Position numbers and translations under genes: made by a program. Shown in pieces: positions 28,222 to 38,415 of a stretch of 64,000 nt of DNA (its first letter is position 1; each line of letters opens with the position of its first letter). The notes under the pieces are model-generated. The model made no database searches. It was not told where the DNA came from and saw only the letters and a program-made list of their open reading frames with translations. This DNA is from Actinomycetota bacterium (GTDB lineage Bacteria; Actinomycetota; JAHEXW01). The stretch lies in the NCBI GenBank assembly GCA_025355855.1, contig JANXYU010000029.1:1-64000 (forward strand), in the 5' to 3' direction.

Positions 28222-30619
28222 CTAGTTTGAACCCTTTCTTAAATATCGTAGCGGCCGCATCGGCCACAACGGGGTCGTAGAGCCGTCCTCGATTCTTCTT
28301 GATCTCAGCCAGCGCGTCCTCTACCGTAAGAGCGGGACGGTAAGGTCGGTGGCTCGCCATTGCTTCTATCACGTCGGCGACGGCGAGAATGCGCGCTTCC
28401 AGCCGGATGTCGTCGCCTTTTAGACCTTGCGGATAACCTGACCCGTCCATTCGTTCGTGATGCTGCAGCGCGATGTCGGCGACCGGCCAGGGGAAGTCTA
28501 TCTCGTTTAACACTTCGTAACTATAGCGCGGGTGAACCTTGATCATCCGGAATTCCAGGTCGGTCAACGCGCCCGGTTTGCTTAGTATCTCCGCCGGCAC
28601 ATATATCTTACCGACGTCATGCAATGTCGCAGCTATACGCAGGCCCTGTCGCGTATCCTCACTCAATTTCATCTCCTCGGCGATAGCCAAGGCTATTTGA
28701 ACTACTTGACGCTCGTGGCCGACTGTATACGGATCTTTATGCTCGGCCAAGGTGGCAATCGCCTTAACCGAGTCCTCCATTGCTTTGTTTATCTGCCGGT
28801 AGCTTTGTTTAAGTTCTTTTTGACGTTCCATTCCGCCTAAAGCGAACGAGATGTTGCCTGCGACTCTATCCAAGAGTCGTACCTCTTCCTCGTCTCACAA
28901 ACCCGGGTCGCCGCTAAAAGCGATAAGCGCCCCCACCGCCGCTCCGTTGATAACCAGCGGAAAGGCTCCGGATATCGCGAAACCGGCTCGCGCGTTCATC
29001 TCTCGCCAGGCCGGGGTAACCTTAGAATCACGCATGTCTATGCAAATCACGTTCTTAGCCTTCTCCATAAGGTCACCTAGCATCGGGTTGTCCGGGGTCA
29101 AATGCTCTAGATACTTATCTAGCGATTGCTTGAAATCCGCCGGTTTGCCAAGCCAGGTGTATGTTTTTAGCTTGTCTTTGTCTTTCATCAGTATAGCGGC
29201 CCAGGAATAGTCGGCGTTTTCAACCAATATTCTGCAGACGGCTTGACTCAATCTTTTGCGATCATGTATGCGCAACGTGTTCTCACTGATCTCGCCCAGA
29301 ACCGTATACATCGTCAAGGAACGATCAAGTTTTTTATAGCTGTCTATAAGTTCTTCTTGCCGCTTGACTAGATCGTTCTCATATTGTTTCTTGTCAGTGA
29401 TCTCGATTGTATAGACGCGCATGCCGCCGGGCTCATCAGATGGAACGATTGATTCCGCGAAGAAACTCTCGCCCACCTTAACCTCCCGGTAGAGGGCGGC
29501 CCTAGTGCGGTTGCTGGCCATTGAAGTCATTAAGGTTCTATAGTCCGCGGGTTTAAACAGATCGTATTTGCCGTCCTGTCCAGCCTGTTGCAGTTTTTGT
29601 GTAGCGGCGCTGTTGTTGAATATGAGCGCACCCGTTTGATCGAATTCAACTATCGGGCTGGGGTTCTGGCGCGGGAAGGACGCCGCATGCTCCAGCTCCA
29701 TTGTCCGGTAGGCGACAGCCTGAGTCAGATAGCGCTGCCTGTCCAACACCCCGGTCACGATAATAGACAGCAGCAGTACGATTATCGTGCCCCCAGCCAA
29801 CATGCTTATCTGACGGTTGGCGACAGACGCGGCCCAACCGCCCTTCGGAACGGCCGCGACCTCCCAATAACCGCCTGGCACATATACCTTATAGACGACC
29901 GGGTCAGCCCCGAACACATCGGCTTTTTGATAAAGAACATCTCCGCTCTTGGTGCGTAAGGCGACGTTAAGCGACGTCGATTTGTTATCCAGACCTGTCT
30001 CTTTAATCAATTGGGATACGTTAAAGACGATCTGGGTGGTGGCGTAGAAACTGCCGTCCGGGTTAAATAGCGGTTCTCTGGCGACAAAACCGCTGCCGCC
30101 TTGCAATAACTCATAAGGACCGCCGACAATCGTCTTTTTAGTTGCGATACCTCTCTTGATGTCGTTTTGGACCGCGACCCTTTTGTCATGCAAGAGGTCG
30201 GCTCCGATTGCCGCTTCGTTGCCTTCACGCGGATAAACGTAGGTAATTATGGCGTTCGGTGCAATCTCAACCGCGCGAATCCCCGGATCGCGCGACACCA
30301 ACCCTCGGGCAAACGAATCAAACTCGTTTGTCAGCTCGCTCGGAGTGTGGCTAATAAGGAGAAACGCCGTAAGACCGTTCAGTTGCCCTAAACGCTCGCT
30401 GAGCTGCAACTCGAGAACGTCCTTATATGACGCCAAATCCTGGGCGACATGTTGCCTTGATTCCTCCAGCAGACGCGCTTGGTATTCACGGTATGCTATG
30501 AGCGAGGGTACGGCGAGAACGAGAAAGACAATTGAGAATATTACCAATAGCCGCGCCGCGTACGCCGGCTTCGGGACCCGATACTTAGAGGTTGTTTTCG
30601 GAGCGGTTGTCCGCGTCAC
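28214..30619 (-). pseudogene. CHASE-PAS-GAF-HD-GYP sensor split by an in-frame UGA at 28895..28897 (ORFs 28895..30619 and 28214..28873)
   Basis: Upstream ORF ends ...ALIAFSGDPGL*; the same frame continues DEEEVRLLDRVAGNISFALGG...HDVGKIYVPAEIL...HHERMDGSGYP. Confidence 0.75.
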
Positions 30620-30635
30620 GTGCGCCTTCCTTAGA

Positions 30636-31148
30636 TCAGTAAGGCTTGCCCTCTAGAATACGTTTGCCCAGGCGTTCGGCCCAAGCTTTTATGGCGGCCG
30701 GATCGCGATAGTCGCCTAGCGGCGCCTTGCTTTGCTTGACTGACCAGCGCAGCACCATGCTCAGCTTGTCGGGATCGCGCACCCCGCCAAAGATTCCTAG
30801 GTCCCACGGGCGTTGCTCAAAGCGCAGTTTATTCAAAACGGCCGCGACATGTTTGCGGTTCTCATCGGTAGGCTCGGCCATCAGCATGCTCAGCGCGAAG
30901 AACGCGGCCGGTTTGCCGCGCATGTCGTCTCGCCACTTCTCCATAAATTCGGCGGCTTCGGGCAAAACGTCCTCTCCCTTGACGGCTGTCCCCAGCACTA
31001 CGAAGTCATAATTGCTTAAATTGTCTACATCCCCGGCCGCCTTGGTGTCAACCTTCAAGCCGAGACCCTTAAGACCTTCGGCCACTGTCTCAGCGGCTTC
31101 CTTTGTATACCCGTGCCTGCTGGCGTACGCGACTAACACGTTTTCCAT
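30636..31148 (-). CDS. Flavodoxin-domain protein
   Basis: VLVAYASRHGYTKEAAETVAEGL FMN loop, DFVVLGTAV. Confidence 0.92.
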   Translation of the reverse strand: MENVLVAYASRHGYTKEAAETVAEGLKGLGLKVDTKAAGDVDNLSNYDFVVLGTAVKGEDVLPEAAEFMEKWRDDMRGKPAAFFALSMLMAEPTDENRKHVAAVLNKLRFEQRPWDLGIFGGVRDPDKLSMVLRWSVKQSKAPLGDYRDPAAIKAWAERLGKRILEGKPY

Positions 31149-31177
31149 AGAGTTCCCTTTCCTTAGTCTATGCCGGA

Positions 31178-32155
31178 TTAATTGACATTCTTGTTGTACA
31201 GGTCACGCGCTTCTTTCTCCAACTTATCCGCTTCGGCAAATTTTGCTTTGAACTCATCTTCATATTTCTTAATCGACTTTTCGAACCAAGTACTAAAGTC
31301 GCCTGTCGCTCCGACAGAATCCGCCGCTGACGACGCGTCTTGCAGCTTCGTCGTCAACTCGTTTTGCAGGGTGGTCATCGTGGCCAGATCTTGCGCCTGC
31401 GCGGCTTGCAGGAAACTGCGCATGACCGGCATTACCGCTCGGAATTTCTCGCTAACAGTAATCATGTCGGCGATATCCTGAGAATCTATCGATTCGTTAG
31501 CAGTCTTGAGCGCCGTTTCCGCGGCCGCGAGGGACGCGTCCGCTTCGTCCACCTTGGCTAGCGCGCCGGCATAATCAGCGGAGCCCATTGAGGCCGTAAC
31601 CTCATCAATGACGGCAAACCCCGTCGTCATTCGGTCTACTCCGTCGATGACGTAGGCCAGCGAACCGACCATTTTTCGACTCTCGGAGAACGCTTTCATT
31701 AGCGATTCTAAGCCGGCGCGCGCGGCCGCGTCACGGCGTGTAAGTGTATCTATGTAAGACTTCTCCCAATCCGGCAGCCTGAGTCTAGCTGCGCTGGCCA
31801 GATCTTTATCCGCCGCGTCTAACAAGTCGATGTCTTCTTGGGCTGTGCTTTCCAGTTTTGTAACCTCGTCTTTGAAGTTTTGCATAGACGCGGTCGAGGT
31901 GTCTTTGTTTAGTGCTGCCCCTAAAGTCGAAGCGGAAGTGTTCATTCCTGTACCGGAATCGACAACGGTCGCGTAGTTTTTATTGGCCGCGTCAATTAGT
32001 TTTTTGGCCGCCGCTGTCTGATATGAGCCAGGCCCCAGGCCGAAATACCAGCCAAGTCCACCGGTTGCGCAGCAGCACAACAATAGGACTAGCAATACGC
32101 CGACAGTTATCCCGATTTTCGTGCCCGTTTTCACTTCGCCCTCCTTGTCTTCCAC
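31178..32155 (-). CDS. Hypothetical membrane-anchored helical protein
   Basis: N-terminal TM IGITVGVLLVLLLCCCATGGLGWYFG followed by Ala-rich helical domain. Confidence 0.75.
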   Translation of the reverse strand: MEDKEGEVKTGTKIGITVGVLLVLLLCCCATGGLGWYFGLGPGSYQTAAAKKLIDAANKNYATVVDSGTGMNTSASTLGAALNKDTSTASMQNFKDEVTKLESTAQEDIDLLDAADKDLASAARLRLPDWEKSYIDTLTRRDAAARAGLESLMKAFSESRKMVGSLAYVIDGVDRMTTGFAVIDEVTASMGSADYAGALAKVDEADASLAAAETALKTANESIDSQDIADMITVSEKFRAVMPVMRSFLQAAQAQDLATMTTLQNELTTKLQDASSAADSVGATGDFSTWFEKSIKKYEDEFKAKFAEADKLEKEARDLYNKNVN

Positions 32156-32169
32156 CTCTGATTTGTCGC

Positions 32170-33108
32170 CTACATTTTAGCATAGAAGACCTCGTTTACC
32201 CGCACGAACGCGTTAATTGACGGAGCCAGTAAACCGCCTTGCGACCGGTAGCGAGAGAGCGCGGCTATTTTTCGCGCCTCATCTGCCCAAGGCAGATCAA
32301 GGGTGAACGCGCGGCATTTTATTAAGCCGTGCTCCAGCGGCGATATTGAGCCCGCCGGGTCAAGCCAAGGAGGCCAAGGCCACAAGCAACCGTGATGGGT
32401 AATGTAGGTAAAAGCGGCTCCCCTGTAGCGCAGACTACGCAGAACTCGGCCCGTAAAGAGCGCTGTGGCCCAATGGTCATGATGTTGATCGGCTAGGTCG
32501 GGATAAATCACTACCGTGGGTTGAAAGGCCTTGACTGCGGCAGTCAAGTCGCTCTCCAGTGACCGGCCGGTGTACGGCGCGCCGGGGCGCCAGGCATAGC
32601 CGTTATTCTCAACCGCTACCCTGCCGTTAGCGCCCACATGGGTCGCATACCGATTGCGGTCCCATAGGGAATTCGTGGCGCCGTCCGGATAGCATAAAAA
32701 TACCATTGAGGTCAATGGCAATCCTAGGTCGCCCGCGGCTTGCAGCGCCTCGCGATGACGCAGTTTACCTAGGCTTAGGTAGGCGGCGGCGTCCGGTCGC
32801 CGCCCCCGATTCAAGAAACGCGCCGCCGAGGGATTGGCATCCCCATCGTTTATCCAAAGTACCTCGACGGCGTCAGCGACTCGCCCGGCGCGCAGGATGA
32901 CGCCCGCGCACGCCAATGATTCGTCATCGGGATGAGGCGAAATGACCATAACGCGCTGGCCGCGCAGATTCGGAAAGGGAGTTGTGGCGGTTGGTGCGAG
33001 ATTAGCATCTATGGCTTGACGCGCTGCAAGAATTACGATTGCGGCAGTAATGACAGACAGATAGACGACTAGCCCTCTTTTGGCGGCCTGGCGGTTGGAC
33101 GCGGTCAT
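32170..33108 (-). CDS. PIG-L/LmbE-type deacetylase
   Basis: VMVISPHPDDESLACAGVILR and DQHHDH; N-terminal TM. Confidence 0.93.
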   Translation of the reverse strand: MTASNRQAAKRGLVVYLSVITAAIVILAARQAIDANLAPTATTPFPNLRGQRVMVISPHPDDESLACAGVILRAGRVADAVEVLWINDGDANPSAARFLNRGRRPDAAAYLSLGKLRHREALQAAGDLGLPLTSMVFLCYPDGATNSLWDRNRYATHVGANGRVAVENNGYAWRPGAPYTGRSLESDLTAAVKAFQPTVVIYPDLADQHHDHWATALFTGRVLRSLRYRGAAFTYITHHGCLWPWPPWLDPAGSISPLEHGLIKCRAFTLDLPWADEARKIAALSRYRSQGGLLAPSINAFVRVNEVFYAKM

Positions 33109-33114
33109 CGCTGA

Positions 33115-34017
33115 TTATGGGGTAAAGACGACTACCCGGTTACGTCCGCTCTCCTTGGCTTGATACATGGCTTTGTCACCCTGTCCCAGCACTGTGTCGG
33201 GCACCGCGCTCCCGTCAATAGGGGCAACACCGATGCTTAAGGTAAGATTGAAATCCCAATCCCCGTCTCGATAACCGTCCACCTCTTGACGCATCCGTTC
33301 CGCTACCAGCAATGCCTCATCTATGCCCTGGCCCTCCAGCAGCGCGGCAAACTCGTCTCCGCCGACGCGGCCCAGCATGTCCTCTTTCCTAATCCAGCGC
33401 GTAAGCGCGACTGTTAGATCACAGAGGGTATTGTCACCAACTTCATGCCCGAATGTGTCGTTGACCTTCTTGAAATAATCAACGTCAATAAATAGCAGGG
33501 AGCTTACTCGTCCGCGCGCCGCGCGCGCCACCGCTCGCTCCAGCGCTTCCTGCAAAGCACGCCGGTTGGCGACGCCGGTCAAGGGATCGTGGGCCGCCAT
33601 GAACGCCATACTCTCGGTGTATTCTTTGGTCTCAGTAACGTCATAACATGACCCAACGTACCCGCCAAACGACCCGTTCAGCGCTTCGTAAGGCCGCCCG
33701 AAATCCTTTATCCAGCGATAAACGCCGTCATACCTGCGCAACCTATACTCCATGTCGAAAGGTTCACGCTTTGCAAAAGCATCCACATAAGTCTGAAAAC
33801 ACCTATCCAGATCATCCGAATGGACTCCCTCGGCCCAGCCGTCACCTAGCTCTCGTTCTAATGTTCGGCCGGTAAACTCTAGCCAGGCCTTGTTAAAATA
33901 GTCACACTTGCCGTCAAGTCCGCTGCGCCATATCAAAGCCGGAAAATCGTCAAACATCTTTAGCGCGAGCTCACACTCGTCGTTATTGACCGGTCGTTTG
34001 TCGCTCGCGTCAGTCAT
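33115..34017 (-). CDS. PAS-GGDEF diguanylate cyclase
   Basis: PAS/PAC region, GRVGGDEFAALL with RKED I-site. Confidence 0.94.
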   Translation of the reverse strand: MTDASDKRPVNNDECELALKMFDDFPALIWRSGLDGKCDYFNKAWLEFTGRTLERELGDGWAEGVHSDDLDRCFQTYVDAFAKREPFDMEYRLRRYDGVYRWIKDFGRPYEALNGSFGGYVGSCYDVTETKEYTESMAFMAAHDPLTGVANRRALQEALERAVARAARGRVSSLLFIDVDYFKKVNDTFGHEVGDNTLCDLTVALTRWIRKEDMLGRVGGDEFAALLEGQGIDEALLVAERMRQEVDGYRDGDWDFNLTLSIGVAPIDGSAVPDTVLGQGDKAMYQAKESGRNRVVVFTP

Positions 34018-34969
34018 CTATCGTCTCCACCTTGTCGAGCTTTAGGCTTATCTTGTTTAACCTTCGGTCGGCTTCGTCGTATTTGCCCGCGGCGTTCTTT
34101 AAATGAGTTCCCAAGGTTTCGAAGTCGCCAGCGAACCGTCCGACGTCGCCCCTGACGCGGCTGATAAGATCGACGATCTCAGCGGCTCGTTCTTCGACTT
34201 TCAAACCCCTCAGACCTAACATAACGGTCTGCAGGTAAGCGAAGGTCGTGCTGGGCGAAACGGGGATCACTTTGCGACCGACGGCGTAATCAGCCGCATT
34301 ACTGCCGGTGGCGTCGTCGCGTGCGATAACCTCATAATAGATGCTCTCTGTCGGTAGATACATTAAAGCGAAATCATATGTGTTTTCGTCAGGCAGGATG
34401 TATTTTTCGGCTATAGCATCGGCGTGTTTTTTCACGTCCGACGCGAACTGGCGGCGCCATTTAGCTTTCTGGTCATCCCCCGCCGCGTCCACCATCTTGC
34501 GAAAACTCTCCAGCGGAAACTTGGCATCGACTGGCACCAAACGGTCGCCCAGGCGAATAACGGCGTCAACCGTCGCGCCGGATTTAAAACTGTACTGGAA
34601 TGAGCAGTTCCCGGGCAAGATCTGAGTCAGCACTTCTTGCAAGAGAACTTCACCAAGGATGCCGCGCATCTTCGGCGGTTTTAGAACATCCTGCAAAGCG
34701 GAAATGTCTTGACCTACCTCCAGAATGCGTCGGCTGGCTGCTCCCAATTCGCCTAAATGAAGCTGGACTCCGGACAGCGTCTGATTGGCGCCGTCCAGTC
34801 TGGTGTCTATGCGCCCTGTCGTCTCCATAAGCTGCTTGTTCATTGCGTTCAATCGGTCGGCTATTTCGAGCCGGAGCTTTTGACTCTGTCGCCCCACGGC
34901 ACCTATGGCGACGACCAGCCCAACCACCACGATGACCAGCAAAACAGTAATTAACGTTTCCATGGGCAT
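34010..34969 (-). CDS. rmuC: DNA recombination protein RmuC
   Basis: MRGILGEVLLQEVLTQILP, VPVDAKFPLESF, ALMYLPTESIYYEV. Confidence 0.94.
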   Translation of the reverse strand: MPMETLITVLLVIVVVGLVVAIGAVGRQSQKLRLEIADRLNAMNKQLMETTGRIDTRLDGANQTLSGVQLHLGELGAASRRILEVGQDISALQDVLKPPKMRGILGEVLLQEVLTQILPGNCSFQYSFKSGATVDAVIRLGDRLVPVDAKFPLESFRKMVDAAGDDQKAKWRRQFASDVKKHADAIAEKYILPDENTYDFALMYLPTESIYYEVIARDDATGSNAADYAVGRKVIPVSPSTTFAYLQTVMLGLRGLKVEERAAEIVDLISRVRGDVGRFAGDFETLGTHLKNAAGKYDEADRRLNKISLKLDKVETIDD

Positions 34970-34975
34970 AGTATA

Positions 34976-35599
34976 CTATGCGCTTTCCCGGCACGGCGCG
35001 AAAGATAAACGGTGTACCGGAGACGGACCATGAGTTCGTAAGGCTTTGAGATGTCCCGCGCTGCCGTAGCCCTTGTGCCCCGCAAACCCGTATTCCGGGT
35101 ACGTTCCCGCCAATTCAATCATTATGCGGTCGCGGCTGACCTTCGCGATGATAGACGCCGCTGCAATGGATGGGTGCGTTTCTTCACCGTTTGCTACGCC
35201 ATGCCAGGGCAGGCCGAATGCGGGATTTTCGTACCAGTCGGCAAGCACACAATCAGGCTGATCAGCCAGCGCCGTCACGGCTTGCTCGAGCGCGTTGATA
35301 TTGGCTTGCTGGATACCGACCCGATCAATATCGGCCGGGCTAATGGCGGCGACAGCCAGGGCCACCGCTTTTTCGGCAATCAATATATACCAAGTGTCGC
35401 GTTGCGCGGGAGTGAGTTTCTTACTGTCCTTTACGCCCTTAAGAGCTTTGTTTACAGGTAGAATCACCGCCGCGGCGACGATAGGTCCAGCCAAAGCGCC
35501 ACGTCCCGCTTCATCGGTTCCGGCCACCAGATGATAACCCCGAGCGACTAGCCAGCGTTTTAGTTCAGAGGGAGCAGCCTTAATACGGGACGCGGGCAT
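34976..35599 (-). CDS. rnhB: Ribonuclease HII
   Basis: GTDEAGRGALAGPIVAAAVIL, DSKKLTPAQR, IAAASIIAKVSRDR. Confidence 0.96.
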   Translation of the reverse strand: MPASRIKAAPSELKRWLVARGYHLVAGTDEAGRGALAGPIVAAAVILPVNKALKGVKDSKKLTPAQRDTWYILIAEKAVALAVAAISPADIDRVGIQQANINALEQAVTALADQPDCVLADWYENPAFGLPWHGVANGEETHPSIAAASIIAKVSRDRIMIELAGTYPEYGFAGHKGYGSAGHLKALRTHGPSPVHRLSFAPCRESA

Positions 35600-36116
35600 G
35601 GCTGAGGGGCCACCATATGACCATAACCTTGCCTAGAATATCCGACTTCTCAACCGGCCCGAACCTCCGGCTGTCTTGGCTAACCGTTCGATTGTCACCC
35701 ATGACAAAATATTCTCCCGCGCCGATGCGGATGGGACCGATCGTATCAACCGACCTGTCTCTGGCGATATAGGGTTCGGAAATCTTTTTGTCGTTAACAT
35801 AGACTACGCCGTTGCGCATCTCAAACGTGTCGTTAGGACCCGCGATTATGCGCTTTATAAAATCATCCTGGCTTCCCATTGGGTCGATGAGGATCACGAT
35901 GTCGCCGCGCTTGGGGTCGGTGACTTTATAAACAAGGCGGTTTATGAATACCCTGTCATTCTCGAAAAAGTTAGGCTCCATAGAATGTTGCCTGATGACA
36001 AAGTTACCGAAGACAAAATTCTGTAGCAGATACGCTAGCGCGAAAGCGACAACGAAAATAATCGCGTATTCGATTACAACGGAAATTAAACTGCGCTCGG
36101 ATCCGCCTTCAGCCAT
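35580..36116 (-). CDS. lepB: Signal peptidase I
   Basis: IRQHSMEPNFFENDRVFINRLVY, KRGDIVIL, KRIIAGPNDT, GEYFVMGDNR. Confidence 0.96.
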   Translation of the reverse strand: MAEGGSERSLISVVIEYAIIFVVAFALAYLLQNFVFGNFVIRQHSMEPNFFENDRVFINRLVYKVTDPKRGDIVILIDPMGSQDDFIKRIIAGPNDTFEMRNGVVYVNDKKISEPYIARDRSVDTIGPIRIGAGEYFVMGDNRTVSQDSRRFGPVEKSDILGKVMVIWWPLSHARVPY

Positions 36117-36119
36117 TAT

Positions 36120-36800
36120 TTAAGCGGGCTTCTCGTCTTCGGGCTTTGCTTCGGCGACACTTGCGTCTTCGGCGACCGGAGCGTCATCGGCCACGCTCGC
36201 GTCATCGGAGCCAACGTCCGCAACCGTTTCTTCAGCGGCAGGCGCTTCTTCATTGGCCACCGCCGGCGTCGTTTCCTCGGAACGCTCTACGTCATTGCGC
36301 GGAGTCTCCTTTTCAGAAACGCTCACGTCAGCACGAGGAGTCTGTTCTTCAGACTCAGTGGTGATCTCCGCCTCCGTCTCGACAACCTCGTCTAAGCCTA
36401 AGCGTTTGCGCTCGCTGTCGGAATGTGCGATCTCCTCGCTAACTGGAATGCCGCCATCGACAAACATCTCTTTGACGCGGGCTTTCTTACCAACCCGTTC
36501 GCGCAGGTAGTAGAGCTTGGCGCGTCGCACCGTGCCGCGCGCTTTAATCTCGATCTTGGCCAGCATCGGGCTATGCGTCGGAAATGTACGCTCGGTGCCT
36601 ACGCCGAAACTTATCTTGCGGACAGTGAACGTTTCTTGCAGGCCGCTGCCCTGTCTTTTGATCACCGTACCCTGAAATACCTGGATGCGTTCACGCTCTC
36701 CCTCAACCACCCGGACGTGCACCTTTACGGTATCGCCCGCCTTGAAATCGGGAATGTTCTTGCGCAGATACTCACTTTCAAACGCTTCGATCTTGCCCAT
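36120..36800 (-). CDS. rplS: 50S ribosomal protein L19 with long acidic C-terminal extension
   Basis: [31 protein letters not shown]...[19 protein letters not shown] followed by a ~110-aa acidic tail. Confidence 0.95.
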   Translation of the reverse strand: MGKIEAFESEYLRKNIPDFKAGDTVKVHVRVVEGERERIQVFQGTVIKRQGSGLQETFTVRKISFGVGTERTFPTHSPMLAKIEIKARGTVRRAKLYYLRERVGKKARVKEMFVDGGIPVSEEIAHSDSERKRLGLDEVVETEAEITTESEEQTPRADVSVSEKETPRNDVERSEETTPAVANEEAPAAEETVADVGSDDASVADDAPVAEDASVAEAKPEDEKPA

Positions 36801-37594
36801 TAATCCTTCTCTCCCCTTCGCTCTTTCTCGCATTCTTGCAACAGCCTCTCGGCCAGCTGTGTTTCTTCTTTGGTCAGGTTCGCCCGCCGCAACAGATCGG
36901 GCCGGCGCCGCGCGGTAGCGATTATCGCTTGGTCGCGACGCCATCTAGAGATTTTACCATGATTCCCGCTTAAAAGAACATCCGGAACCGACCGCTCGTT
37001 AAATATCTGCGGCCGAGTATACTGCGGGTATTCCAGCAGACCGTCTTCAAAAGATTCTTCGACTAACGAGGCCGAATCGCCCAAGACGCCCGGCAGCAGC
37101 CGGGTTACCGCGTCCGCAATAACGGCGGCCGCGGGCTCTCCGCCGCTCAAAACGTAATCGCCGATCGATATCTCATCCGTGGCCAGCTCGTGTATCCGCT
37201 CGTCCAAGCCCTCATAGTGACCGCAAACCAAAACCAACCGCTTGGCTTGGGCCAGGTCGCCAGCCAACGATTGGTCAAAGACGCGGCCGCGGGGCGTAAG
37301 AATCACCAATCTGCTATCACGCGGTCCTGTAGCCGCGCCGGCCATGGCTTTGGCGATCGCCAATGAGACTGGCTCCGGCTTCATCACCATCCCCGGACCG
37401 CCCCCGAAAGGACAATCGTCCACCGTGCGATGCGCGTCGTTCGTAAAGTCACGGATATCGGTGACAATAAAATCGAGCAAACCCTTATCCGCCGCGACAC
37501 GCCCAACGCCCTCAGCGCAAAAATCAGCAAAATAGCCGGGAAATATTGTTAGGACTTCAATCCGGTAGGGCGAACTCCCGTGCTGCTGCTTCAT
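36800..37594 (-). CDS. trmD: tRNA (guanine-N1)-methyltransferase
   Basis: [50 protein letters not shown]. Confidence 0.97.
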   Translation of the reverse strand: MKQQHGSSPYRIEVLTIFPGYFADFCAEGVGRVAADKGLLDFIVTDIRDFTNDAHRTVDDCPFGGGPGMVMKPEPVSLAIAKAMAGAATGPRDSRLVILTPRGRVFDQSLAGDLAQAKRLVLVCGHYEGLDERIHELATDEISIGDYVLSGGEPAAAVIADAVTRLLPGVLGDSASLVEESFEDGLLEYPQYTRPQIFNERSVPDVLLSGNHGKISRWRRDQAIIATARRRPDLLRRANLTKEETQLAERLLQECEKERRGEKD

Positions 37595-37836
37595 AATTCA
37601 AGCAACCCCGGCAGCGGCTCAATAACCATCTTGCCTGCTTCCAAGTCTATATCCTTTACGACCTGGTGAATCGCGGGCAACAGAAACTCGGCGCCGTTTT
37701 CGCCACGGACGGAATAGACATCATTGGCGCCGGTAAACATGACCCTGGCAATCCGACCAAGCAATCGGCCGTCTGTCGTTTCCACGGTCAAACCTATAAT
37801 CTCGTCGCAATCGTATTCAGATACGCCCGCGCCCAT
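37591..37836 (-). CDS. rimM: RimM PRC-barrel domain only
   Basis: [69 protein letters not shown]; in the rpsP-khpA-rimM-trmD order, 81 aa. Confidence 0.83.
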   Translation of the reverse strand: MGAGVSEYDCDEIIGLTVETTDGRLLGRIARVMFTGANDVYSVRGENGAEFLLPAIHQVVKDIDLEAGKMVIEPLPGLLEL

Positions 37837-38085
37837 TTACTTATCGTCGATTTCAATATTGATATCGACATCTCCGCCGGCGGCGGCCCGCAGTATGGTG
37901 CGCAGAGCCGAAGCGACTCTGCCTTTCTTCCCGATCACGCGGCCCATATCGTCAGTCGCGACCTGAACGTGGAGGGTTAATCCTTGCCCCTGCTCGCTCG
38001 TTGTTACTTGAACCTCTTCCTTAGCATTAGCAACGGCCGTGACTAGCGTTTGCGCCAGCTGCTGCAGCCTGTCTTGATTCTCCAT
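37837..38085 (-). CDS. khpA: KH-domain RNA-binding protein
   Basis: DDMGRVIGKKGRVASALRTILRAAA (GKKG KH loop). Confidence 0.94.
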   Translation of the reverse strand: MENQDRLQQLAQTLVTAVANAKEEVQVTTSEQGQGLTLHVQVATDDMGRVIGKKGRVASALRTILRAAAGGDVDINIEIDDK

Positions 38086-38385
38086 CTAGACTGCCTTTTT
38101 CGCGATTTTGATAGCGGCCTTCTTTGGTGTGTCTTCGATCGCGCCTGCTATCGTCAGTAGTTTCTTGACTGTGTTCGTTGGTTGCGCTCCCTGGCCAAGC
38201 CAGGCCTTCGCTTTGGCCACGTCTATCTCGACAACCGAAGGTTCGGTCTTCGGATCGTAAAACCCTATGCTTTCGATAAAGCGCCCGTCGCGCGGCATCC
38301 TGGAATCGGCGACGACGACGCGATATGATGGAAGTTTTTTTCTCCCTGTCCTGGTCAACCTAATTTTTACTGCCAAACTGTGCAC
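38086..38385 (-). CDS. rpsP: 30S ribosomal protein S16
   Basis: [41 protein letters not shown]. Confidence 0.97.
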   Translation of the reverse strand: MHSLAVKIRLTRTGRKKLPSYRVVVADSRMPRDGRFIESIGFYDPKTEPSVVEIDVAKAKAWLGQGAQPTNTVKKLLTIAGAIEDTPKKAAIKIAKKAV

Positions 38386-38415
38386 CTCCTTTGTGGTCTC
38401 TTTAGTAACCTGAAT

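Noticed and set aside
28895-28897. UGA reassigned to a sense codon in this genome
   Set aside because: Other genes here terminate at TGA in normal overlaps (HTH gene at 45365, argG fragment at 63929), so a genome-wide recoding is not supported.
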